In this document: positions 20,501 to 27,995 of the stretch, one piece after another
How the letters are laid out: the number at the start of each line of letters is the position of its first letter
How positions within the stretch are numbered: the first letter of the stretch is position 1
Source: Glandiceps talaboti
Lineage: Eukaryota > Hemichordata > Enteropneusta > Spengelidae
Direction: 5' to 3'
Assembly: GCF_964340395.1 (NCBI RefSeq)
Contig: NC_135554.1
Coordinates: forward strand, 9,860,475-9,888,974
DNA: 28,500 bases
The notes under the pieces: model-generated
The model's database searches: none
Told to the model about the DNA's origin: nothing
The model's input: the letters and a program-made list of their open reading frames with translations, nothing else
Made by a program: the position numbers and the translations under genes

Positions 20501-23500
20501 TGCTGCGAGATGAAAAACAGCTTTTTGTGTCGTCTAATTCAGGTATGGGATGGTCAGTAGATATTACCTAGCTAGCACCTGGAATTTGTATATAATGATC
20601 GATACCACTGTTATTTATCTTCACTATGCTGAGTCAAATAGTAATACCTTTTCATACCAACACATATAGACACTTACACACATTGGGAATTTCCTGATTA
20701 TTGCTGTTGTGAAATGAAAGTTGCCAGATACTTAGCAAAAGTGAAACGATCGAGATTCCTTTCTCCCCAAAACTCGATTAACAGGTTTATAAACATATGA
20801 TGATGCTTGTTAATTCTCCTAGATGCTCTAACTTAAGCTTCCGTCCTGTTCATACTAGGGCATCATCAAGTCTGAAAATCATGCTATCACTAGGGTAACC
20901 ATACTTGTGCCCAATCCCCAGAATCTATGTGTTCATTGATGTAGTACGTAATGCTGTTGTTGCACAAAAGTTAAGAATGAGTTCTTACTTACATGTAGTA
21001 GTGACTACAAAATAGACACATATAACATCAATCATAAAGTAGGGAAAACCATTGCCTAATAATGAAATTTAAGTTAGAAAATTCTCTGTACCTGAATTAG
21101 AATATTACTGCCTTGCCACGTCATAAAATGAACATTTGATTTCTTGGTTGACACCATATCTTCTGCTCCACTCGCTTCACATGCATTACTATAGGTGTGC
21201 TGAGAATTAGTCGACCTTCTTGTTCTATTTTGACCCTCTAGCATGAGGTAAAATGCTATTGCAGGTACTGAGAATTAATGTACACTTTTGAGACTTTGGG
21301 TAATTTTCATGTTGATTCTGATCATTATTGTATCTGTAGGTGTGAGTGGATTTGGTGGGTTTGTAACATGGATAGCCACTGATGTAGGACAATTGATGTC
21401 TGGTAGATTGACGCCATACTTTCTGACTGTATGTCAACCTAATTGTACTGGTATAGCAGACAATCAGTTTATTACAGACGACAGTCTGTGTGCAGGCAGT
21501 GCTAGTCAAATAGCAGAAGCAAGGTATGGATTGACTTAATTACAATCATCAAAAGATTTCCTCTAGGCTGGTTAGTTAAATGGCCGCAGGATGGTCAGTG
21601 TTTTGATGTTTAACGTAGCTTTTCTCAAAATGACCCAAGAAACTCCCCCCTGCCTTCCATCCCACTTTGATGACCAAAAAAACCCACCCCTTCAGTAAAG
21701 TCAATCTGATATACCAATAAAATTTGGTGTTCCCCAGCATCTCTGACAATACAGTTACTTATGAGAAAATCTAGTTTTAGCGCTTTTATGAACAACATGA
21801 CTTGCCAATTATTAGAAGGCTCTCCGGGCTATTAACACCACACAAATAAAATCTATATTAAAATGTCCTGTATGTATGCGTTACTGGTTTGTACATGAAG
21901 AAGTATACTGATAGTGTTAGCATGTATTTACAAGCAATTTGACTCTGGAATTTTACTTTCTAACTGTATTTAAACACCATTTGTAGCATCTAAAAATAAC
22001 TGTCTGCCATGAAACAATGTAACCTGAATAAACAGTGACATTTTTGTAAAAAAATATGATTTTACATTTACAAGTGAATAATTCTGGACATGTATCTACA
22101 TGTTTAGATAAAATTGAAGTGTAAATGAACTTATCAATATGTCTTTTTTTAATGTAAATTTGTCATCAAATTATAAAGAAACTATTTGCCACGTATATGT
22201 CAAATACATTATCAATAAAATATATTCCTCAACTTTGCTTTTGAAAAATGTCGGCTCCTAGGCCTAAAAAAAATAATTGTTCAGTTCCAGTTACCCGACC
22301 CCACCTAGCTTTTCACCGCCAACCTTAAACTTTTTTTTACGCATTCAAGAAAAAAATAATAGAATCGCAATAATTGTGAACTCTCACAAGAAATAAGTGG
22401 ATGCGGAAACTGACATCAACTTAAAAAGACAATATAAAACTATTCTTCCAATCTGTAATGGCTGTACATTTGATAGGAAGAAATAAACAACACAGAGACC
22501 ATTTGGACAACAATGGAAAACCTGAACTAGACAGTCACACACAAGAAAAAAATATATAATAAAATAAAATAAAAAATCTACCTACCCCCACCTATTCTAA
22601 AATTGAGCGTAATCGGAACCACACAATTTTTTTTATTAGGCCTAAGAAAAAGTTTTTGTTCTTTTATTTTGTGAATTAATTTCAGACACTGCAACTGATA
22701 ATGTTCAACCTGAATTTTTTGATGTTATTGATGTATTTTATTTGTTATTTTTCAGGATGTCCTTCCCATCATTGTATTCGTCTCTCAGCATGTATTCAAC
22801 GTTTTTTATGGCTGTAAGTATCATCAAAACATTTAGATCCTTAATTATTAAGTTGTTGAGGTGAAAAACCCCTAGGAACGCTTTTTATATGACTTTATTT
22901 CACCTCACCAGTTACATTGAGGGTACAGAGATTCGATATCTTAAGAATATATCTCTGCCTACACCTGTCAGTCACGATGAACACTTTTAGACTGGCTAAT
23001 TTGACCTTCGAATCCAAGGAATATGAAACTGCCCTCTAGAGGTAGAAGAGTACTTTGTCTCCTTTTTCAGTAATGTGAATTTTTTTATATGATATACCCA
23101 GTCTTGTCTGTCATACAAGTGAGTTTTTTGTACATTGTGTAGAGAGAATGACTATATATTGTTATTTTCAAAAGAAGGGATAAAAAGCTGTCTGTGGAAT
23201 GATCTATGAAATAAATCCACTTGTTCGGTGAAACAAAATGTCATCATTTCACTCAGTATGTGTCCGTCCACATCAAGAAACAAAAAGTAACAGTTAACAA
23301 CCCTGATAGAATAGTTAAAAATGAATAAAATACTTCATTGCCTGGGTATGGATGTTGTAGATTATGGTGGTACGTACGGCAGAAAGGCCAAACTTTAGGT
23401 GGGCCCGTAAGCTGTACTACCGGAGGTCTGCAAAACCCATATCCAGGGTGTAAAGATTTTATCAAATATCCCATGCAGTGACAGAGAAACATCATTTTAA

Positions 23501-24625
23501 TCACATAATCAAATACATTGGCAGTGGAATGTTATTTTATTTGCAAAAACATAAAAATAGTGAAGAAATTTATAACAAAACCAAATCACTGAGTGGATAG
23601 ATATCGATAAAGGTGCATGACTTGCTATATTTGGGCAAAGTGTGCTGGGGCGTGATATGTTGGAAAATTAGTCTCAAGGTTTAATTCGTGTGCTCTCTCA
23701 TACTGAGTATATATAATATGAAGAATGGGATATCTATTAGTAATAAAATGATCGAAATAAGCATAGAAAAATGATCACAAGCATTTTTCTCACTTAGAAA
23801 ATAACTTGTATAAGTTCATATTTCTATCTACTCATTATAACACATTGATTTGTTTATTATTACTAGCTCTACATACACTCCATGTTAAAGGTGACTGGTT
23901 CCCGTTTACTGAGTCCTCTACTGTGTGTTGGTATTATTAGTTTGTCCTACATGTGTGGACTTACAGAGTTACAACAATACAGACATCATGGTGTGGACAT
24001 CCTGTTTGGATTCTTACTGGGTGCCGTCATAGCAGGGTACTTGGTAAGATTGATAAAGATGGCCTTTTAGTTTTCATACACCCTGTATTAATAATCTGTG
24101 TTAATAAGGGTTTTTACATCTCATTGTGGTTCTCGCGAGATATGCAAACATGCCTAGCAACAACGGTTGTCAAACATGTGATCGTGGTCAAGCTTTCGTC
24201 ATGGCCATGTGCGTTGATGATGTTGAGAACAATAGTGTTGCTAAGCATTTGATACATGTACTTTCAGCTTGACCACCCTCACATGGTTGCTATATATGCA
24301 ATGGCTCACGCGAGATCTTGTGAGATCTGCTGCGAGACAAAAAACGGCTTATTGGGATTTATGCATAGAGTATAAAGTAGTTGTTGGTGGTGCTATAATG
24401 CTTCTATGCTAAACACACTGTGTTTATAGTTCACATTCTCAGAGGAGAACCACATGATTTGTATTCAAGATTGTACAGTTACATTTGTACCTTTAAATTT
24501 AAGGTGATCATCTACGAATATCATCATGAATGAAAAACAAAAAATATCAATATATGTTACAAAACTGAATATATGGCAGCTTTTGGACTGATAATTGAAT
24601 TAATTACTTTAAATTCATTTATTGG

Positions 24626-24668
<43 letters not shown>

Positions 24669-26434
24669 GTTGATTGCTTTTTTATCACACATTGATTGAT
24701 GAATGATGGATTTTTTTCTTCAAATTCTAAACAAATCCGTTAACTTACTATCCCCTTGTTATTTTCTCTTTAACTGTATTCCAGGGTATTGTAACACTGA
24801 ATAACTTTGAACCAAATCCACATGATTCATATGAGGAGGGACTTGATGGTGTTAGTGTGGTCACACTACCTAGACCCAAACTACACTATCCCATGTCAAA
24901 TGGAAATCACACTATACCATTGGATAGAGGAGCTTCTAGACGATCGGTAGGTATTTGTTCATTTCACACTATAACATCGGATAGAGGTGCTTCTAGACAA
25001 TCGGTAGGTATTTGTTCATTTCACACTATACCATTGGATAGGGGTGCTTCGAGACAATCGGTAGGTATTTGTTCATTTCACAATTCATGTTGCGTATACT
25101 CTTGCTCAAAAGCCCAGGTCAAATTAGGATAATGTGACAAGAACACTTTGTATGGAAGAACTATTGAAAGTGTTAGTACAGATCAAAATAATAAGAATAC
25201 TGTACCATAAACTCTTTTGTATTCGTCAAGACAAAGATTGTGGTAAATGTGATGTTATCGCCAGAGAATTTTGCGTAAACCCTTGTAGAAAATCACCCAA
25301 CTGGCAGAACACATGGTCAAGTAAATTAGGGCTTCTTTACAAGATTTCAAAGTTAAATAATAAGTTACCAAGGTGCTATTTTATCACCCAAATTATATGC
25401 AAGTTGATAGTAGTAATCAATTTAGGGGCAAGATCAATAGTTGAATGTCGGATAAAAAAACTAAATTCTTTCAGTTAGGCCTCAGACCCACCCCCACCTC
25501 CCTTCTACCTAAATTGACCAAAATTGAAAATTGCTTCAAACCTCACAATTTCAAATGTAGTAGTATGTAGTGCTATTAATATAAAATCAGTATGTAGTGA
25601 GTAAAGAATACTTCTTTTGTTGACACTTTATTTCATTTTAGTGCCATGCATTTAGCAAAAATTCTTCCTTTTCTCAATTTGAAAGAAATATTTTACATTT
25701 ACCTGTAGAAGTACAAAACATCCATTGAAATTAAAATCAATTTTTGTAGGATGAAAACTAAAATAGCTCAACTCCCCCCCTCCCCCATCCAAAGTATACA
25801 AATTTATTTTTTTATCCCACATTGAACTATTGATCTCTCGCCCCTTAGTGCACCAAAGGCAGAAATAAGTCTGACTGGACTAATTTTCCTTTAATTAAGC
25901 ATGGCTCCAAGGATAAGTGGCAAAAGATGTGGAGAGAATGTCTGTATCCATTGTCTTTGCATGTTAGAAAGTTAATGTTGATAGCATTCGTTAATAATAG
26001 TCAGTGGTCATGTTATAATCAAGAATTTGGGACAATCTGATTTAGATATAAACTAACTATGTGCTTGAAATTGGATGATATTTACAGATGTTCATTATAC
26101 TCCTCTCTGACTCCTTCCCCATTTTTTCGGGTTAACCAAAACTGTCCTAATAAAAACAGTACACGTCTTCTGACGTGTACTTATAACTATCAGTAATCGA
26201 CAAGTGTTTTCATCTAAATTATTTTCATGCATGAATTAACTTGTTGCGATGGTTTTTAGTGTGACCAATTTAAGGTACTGAATTTTCAAACAAAACTTTA
26301 CTTCTAAACACAGTCTTTAAAGCAATAATTAATGTCCAGTTATTCTTTATCTATTCCAGGATCAGTTTGTGGTGACAAACCCAGCTTTTGATGATGGTCC
26401 TTATCAATCAGGATTTTCAACAAGTCCAAGATAA
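17303..26434 (+). CDS. Phospholipid phosphatase-related protein (PLPPR/LPPR/PRG family), 7 coding exons, 345 aa
   Basis: Join of 17303-17554, 18966-19095, 21340-21523, 22756-22813, 23867-24043, 24785-24946 and 26360-26434; all introns are GT-AG and phases agree (0,1,2,0,0,0). The family are six-helix plasma-membrane proteins linked in vertebrates to neurite and filopodia growth. Helices are near residues 12-36, 72-96, 124-147, 190-214, 222-240 and 252-273, with a cytoplasmic tail of about 72 residues. Family hallmarks are IPCFIF near the N terminus, LMKPY (56-60), TPYFLTVCQPN (152-162) with sequon NCT at 162, and GLTELQQYRHHGVD (239-252). Active lipid phosphatases carry KxxxxxxRP, (P/Y)SGH and SRxxxxxHxxxD. 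Here these read QLMSGRLTP, PSLY and TE-x5-H-x3-D, so catalysis is very unlikely. The length fits the short members (PLPPR1/2/5, about 320-345 aa). The paralogue cannot be fixed, so no symbol is given. An in-frame TAA at 17291-17293 and an A at -3 support the ATG. Confidence 0.93.
17636..17767. mobile_element. Small foldback MITE (132 bp)
   Basis: Perfect 16-bp terminal inverted repeats AATATTTTTCTTCATT (17636-17651) and AATGAAGAAAAATATT (17752-17767), with further inner pairing (TTGTCACT / AGTGACAA) around an 8-nt loop. It lies 81 bp after a coding exon. No coding. Confidence 0.7.
18070..18143 (+). repeat. TTGAAA-rich degenerate tandem tract
   Basis: Repeated variants of TTGAAA, TTGAAACTTG and GCGGTTGAA in direct succession; low-complexity intronic repeat. 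Confidence 0.65.
18641..18690 (-). ncRNA. Hammerhead-like core motif, possible Penelope-type element end
   Basis: On the minus strand CTGATGA (18679-18673) is followed after a stem-like segment (TCTGA, loop GTGTT, TCGGA) by CGAAA (18655-18651). CUGAUGA plus helix II plus GAAA is the conserved core of hammerhead ribozymes, which are known to lie in the ends of Penelope-like retroelements. Helix II has a G-U pair and an A/C mismatch next to the core, helices I and III were not established, and no reverse transcriptase is present. It may be a degenerate element end or a coincidence. Confidence 0.25.
18966..19095 (+). CDS. PLPPR coding exon 2 (residues 85-128, split codon)
   Basis: Acceptor CTACTCATCACAG, donor TTTGTGG|GTAAGT; 130 nt, enters in phase 0 and leaves in phase 1. 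It completes helix 2 (ILFGEACLAVHLL) and encodes the basic cytoplasmic loop (KNRKYEKQEK, RRMIR) leading to helix 3. The family's loop has the same position and charge. Confidence 0.92.
19096..20339 (+). other. PLPPR intron 2-3, first half; no gene
   Basis: AT-rich intron sequence. The 95-codon frame at 19319-19606 and the 72-codon frame at 19838-20056 have no recognisable domain. No element with clear ends. Confidence 0.5.
20340..20690 (+). repeat. Two diverged direct copies, about 200 bp apart
   Basis: CAGTGCATGTTACCTAGCTA at 20355 and CAGTAGATATTACCTAGCTA at 20555 start matching blocks (CTGGAATTTG..., then GCTGAGTCAAATA about 65-75 bp later). Probably an old intronic tandem duplication. 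Confidence 0.55.
20691..21339 (+). other. PLPPR intron 2-3, 3' part; no gene
   Basis: No supported gene or repeat. The intron ends with a modest pyrimidine tract and ATCTGTAG before 21340. Confidence 0.5.
21340..21523 (+). CDS. PLPPR coding exon 3 (residues 128-189)
   Basis: Acceptor TTGTATCTGTAG, donor GCAAG|GTATGG; 184 nt, phase 1 in and 2 out. It encodes helix 3, the degenerate C1 motif (Q145 for Lys, T152 for Arg, P153 kept) and the extracellular loop with TPYFLTVCQPNCT, a sequon at N162, and C159, C163 and C178. This is the most diagnostic family segment. Confidence 0.95.
21524..22258 (+). other. PLPPR intron 3-4, 5' part; no gene
   Basis: Contains C-rich runs (ACTCCCCCCTGCC near 21641-21653, ACCCACCCC near 21681-21690) in otherwise AT-rich DNA. 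No coding or clear element. Confidence 0.45.
22259..22644 (+). mobile_element. TAGGCCTA-type MITE, copy 3, complete (386 bp)
   Basis: Begins TAGGCCTAAAAAAAATAATT and ends AATTTTTTTTATTAGGCCTA; the reversed end reads TAGGCCTAATAAAAAAAATT, so the termini are inverted repeats. Internal sequence matches the copies at 4549-4817 and 5762-6077. It lies about 110 bp upstream of coding exon 4. Confidence 0.8.
22756..22813 (+). CDS. PLPPR coding exon 4 (residues 189-208), 58 nt
   Basis: Acceptor TTGTTATTTTTCAG, donor ATGGCT|GTAAGT. It encodes MSFPSLYSSLSMYSTFFMA, the start of helix 4 and the equivalent of the C2 motif. Where active enzymes have SGH, this protein has S194-L195-Y196, so the nucleophile-supporting histidine is gone. 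The exon is short, and skipping it would shift the frame. Confidence 0.9.
22814..23866 (+). other. PLPPR intron 4-5; no gene
   Basis: 1,053 bp without supported genes. An 83-codon minus frame at 23253-23504 has no recognisable features. The intron ends TTTGTTTATTATTACTAG. Confidence 0.6.
23867..24043 (+). CDS. PLPPR coding exon 5 (residues 209-267)
   Basis: Acceptor TTATTATTACTAG, donor TACTTG|GTAAGA; 177 nt, phase 0 at both ends. It encodes the rest of helix 4, helix 5 and most of helix 6. The C3-like motif is GLTELQQYRHHGVD: Ser becomes T241, Arg becomes E242, while H248 and D252 stay. FGFLLGAVIAGYL is the family helix 6. Confidence 0.95.
24131..24318. repeat. Imperfect foldback with CGCG-containing ends
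   Basis: CATGTGATCGTGGTCAAGCT (from about 24175) is the inverted match of a segment whose reverse reads CATGTGAGGGTGGTCAAGCT (about 24266-24285). The outer parts TCTCGCGAGA (24131-24140) and a reverse copy reading TCTCGCGTGAG also pair. Probably an old foldback MITE inside the intron. Confidence 0.5.
24621..24676 (+). repeat. (GATT)n microsatellite
   Basis: Tandem GATT with GGTT variants at both edges, about 110 bp before coding exon 6. Confidence 0.85.
24785..24946 (+). CDS. PLPPR coding exon 6 (residues 268-321)
   Basis: Acceptor ACTGTATTCCAG; the first donor is CGATCG|GTAGGT at 24946/24947; 162 nt, phase 0 both ends. It encodes the end of helix 6 (GIVTL) and most of the cytoplasmic tail: an acidic part (YEEGLDG), a proline-containing stretch and HTIPLDRGASRRS with RGAS, a possible basophilic kinase site. 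Its last 39 nt and the donor belong to the first unit of the 57-bp tandem repeat, so two further donors follow. Confidence 0.9.
24908..25078 (+). repeat. 57-bp minisatellite, exactly 3 units, carrying the exon 6 splice donor
   Basis: Units start at 24908, 24965 and 25022 with CACACTATA and end GTATTTGTTCATTT; each pair of units differs at four positions (about 93% identity). Every unit holds an unchanged TCG|GTAGGT donor, at 24946/24947, 25003/25004 and 25060/25061. Since 57 is 19 codons, all three donors are in phase 0 and the frame between them is open. A fourth unit starts with CACA at 25079 and then diverges. Confidence 0.9.
24947..25132 (+). CDS. Possible alternative 3' extension of PLPPR coding exon 6
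   Basis: The frame stays open past the first donor up to TAA at 25130-25132. Use of donor 2 adds 19 residues (VGICSFHTITSDRGASRQS) and donor 3 adds 38, both then joining the last exon in frame (364 or 383 aa). Retention of the intron gives a different tail ending AQVKLG (382 aa). These forms are predicted from sequence and are not shown to exist. Confidence 0.4.
   Translation, partial: VGICSFHTITSDRGASRQSVGICSFHTIPLDRGASRQSVGICSFHNSCCVYSCSKAQVKLG
25133..26157 (+). other. PLPPR intron 6-7; no gene
   Basis: Contains TTAGGCCTCAGACCCACCCC near 25475, which resembles the start of the TAGGCCTA MITE followed by its C-rich part, perhaps a fragment. Another C-run is at about 25772-25788. The 114-codon frame at 25134-25478 has no recognisable domain. 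Confidence 0.45.
26158..26181. repeat. Perfect 10-bp stem-loop in the last intron
   Basis: AGTACACGTC (26158-26167), loop TTCT, GACGTGTACT (26172-26181). It lies about 180 bp before the last acceptor. Confidence 0.6.
26360..26434 (+). CDS. PLPPR coding exon 7 (residues 322-345 and stop)
   Basis: Acceptor TTATCTATTCCAG; 24 codons, then TAA at 26432-26434. It encodes the C terminus, DQFVVTNPAFDDGPYQSGF and STSPR. NPAF resembles an NPxF/Y-type peptide-binding motif; that role is inferred only. The phase-0 entry fits all three upstream donors. Confidence 0.85.
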   Translation, partial: DQFVVTNPAFDDGPYQSGFSTSPR

Positions 26435-26529
26435 ACTCCTGATGATGAAGGACGCTTTGTTCATTTCTCAAACCCACGCACCATAACCATGACCATGACC
26501 TTCCAAATTTCCATGCGAGGTAGTCTGTA

Positions 26530-26567
26530 CATAGACCCTCCACCAACGTTGGTGGGGAGGGTCTATG
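26530..26567. repeat. Strong near-loopless hairpin in the 3' UTR
   Basis: CATAGACCCTCCACCAAC (26530-26547) is followed directly by GTTGGTGGGGAGGGTCTATG (26548-26567): 18 pairs with a two-base bulge. It lies about 95 nt after the stop codon. It may be a tiny palindromic mobile element or a functional RNA stem. Confidence 0.85.
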
Positions 26568-26803
26568 GTCTGTATGAAATGATAGTATTATCAGCAATTA
26601 TTTCAATAATCATCAAATTGTTCATTGGTCTAATTCCTTTTTAACTTGAAGCATTACGAGGGAAATTACTGTTTAGTGAACACTGTACAAAAACTGATTT
26701 TTTTAATGTCATTTTTGGCATAACTAAAATACAGTTATGTTCATATATAGAGAGATGAAAACATTCAGTTTCTTCCACTTTCATCCTGGAATCAATATAG
26801 TAC

Positions 26804-26809
26804 AATAAA
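26804..26809 (+). terminator. Candidate poly(A) signal AATAAA
   Basis: First exact AATAAA after the PLPPR stop, giving a 3' UTR of about 390 nt if used. Confidence 0.45.
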
Positions 26810-27294
26810 TGATGTTGTAAATAATGTGAATTTAAAAAAAATTCAGTCTCCATTTTAAAATTGAGTTTTAGTTGAAACCATGCAATATGATACAGTATGT
26901 GTAATGTATAAATTACAATCACAGATTTTAAATTTCATGTATTTAAAATACGTGTCTACAAGCATATCGTCAATTTCATGATGTGAATGTTTGGTTCCAG
27001 CCCCCCCCCTCCTCTCCCATCATCATCACTACTACCTCCCACAGACTACTAGAATTATGAAGTTAAGTGGAATGTACACAAACTTTGAAACTATTGTAAG
27101 TTTTTGTGATCACCACCATTGTGGTTGCCATCACCCCCACCCCCATCATTACCGACCACCATTACTGTGACCCCCACCCCCACCCTCACCTCAACCAATT
27201 CTTAACCAGATTTGTAGAGATAGCATAGAGAGTTTGTACATACATGTGTATATCATATTATTCACCTTGAGAAAACAAATTACATAGATGCCAG

Positions 27295-27300
27295 AATAAA
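27295..27300 (+). terminator. Candidate distal poly(A) signal AATAAA
   Basis: Second exact AATAAA, about 860 nt after the stop codon. Use would include the C-rich stretches in the message. Confidence 0.35.
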
Positions 27301-27639
27301 TGTTATCGCCAGTATCCAGTGTGTGAGGGCGCCCTGTACCTCACAGATGTACTGTGTGATTGGTACAGAGCTGTAAACGGATTACCATGTATAGGGTATA
27401 GATAGTTGATAGTGAACAAAATGAATTGTTCATACATATGACATTTTAACTAAAGTTTTAGTTGAGTTTCTTTTCAAATGTATTCGTCTTTCCTTCTTTG
27501 TTGTGTTTCCATTTGATTTTCCAAGTATTGGAGACTTCATGACATCTCTATTTCCATTCCCAACACCTGTTTCATATACCAGTCATTTTTTTTGACAAAC
27601 TGGACAGTTGGTTCAGTAAGTTGTATTCTTCCTAACTAG
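27301..27639. other. Downstream flank; no gene
   Basis: AT-rich flank between the second poly(A) signal and the 60-bp satellite. Nothing supported. Confidence 0.4.
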
Positions 27640-27995
27640 ACAATCAATACAGTGTTGTTTTTAACTGCCTATTAAGACTAGGGAAATAGACATTGTACAT
27701 ACAATCAATACAGTGTTGTTTTAACTGCCTAACTAGACTAGGGAAATAGACATTGTACATACAATCAATACAGTGTTGTTTTAACTGCCTAACTAGACTA
27801 GGGAAATAGACATTGTACATACAATCAATACAGTGTTGGTTTTAACTGCCTAACTAGACTAGGGAAATAGACATTGTTCATACAATCAATACATTGTTGG
27901 TTTTAACTGCCTAACTAGACTAGGGAAATAGACATTGTACATACAATCAATACAGTGTTGGTTTTAACTGCCTAACTAGACTAGGGAAATAGACC
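27640..27995 (+). repeat. 60/61-bp satellite, six copies
   Basis: ACAATCAATACAGTGTTG(G/T)T, then TTTTAACTGCCTAACTAGAC and TAGGGAAATAGACATTGTAC. Starts are at 27640, 27701, 27761, 27821, 27882 and 27943. Units are nearly identical; the one-base length change tracks a T/G-run difference (GTTGTTTT versus GTTGGTTTT). High identity implies recent expansion. Confidence 0.92.

Larger units (their letters stand above)
24044..24784 (+). other. PLPPR intron 5-6
   Basis: 741 bp. It holds an imperfect inverted repeat (24131-24318) and a GATT microsatellite (24621-24676), and ends TTTAACTGTATTCCAG. Confidence 0.85.
26435..27320 (+). other. PLPPR 3' UTR (probable extent)
   Basis: Non-coding sequence after the stop. 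Candidate poly(A) signals are AATAAA at 26804-26809 and 27295-27300. It contains the strong hairpin at 26530-26567 and C-rich stretches near 27001-27009 and 27132-27190. Short minus-strand open frames across 26340-26922 are shadows. Confidence 0.5.

Noticed and set aside
21225-21509. Minus-strand 94-codon frame
   Set aside because: Shadow of PLPPR coding exon 3, which has strong family similarity on the plus strand.
25134-25478. 114-codon open frame in the last PLPPR intron
   Set aside because: It follows the in-frame stop of the retained-intron reading, has no family signature, and the intron is otherwise ordinary.
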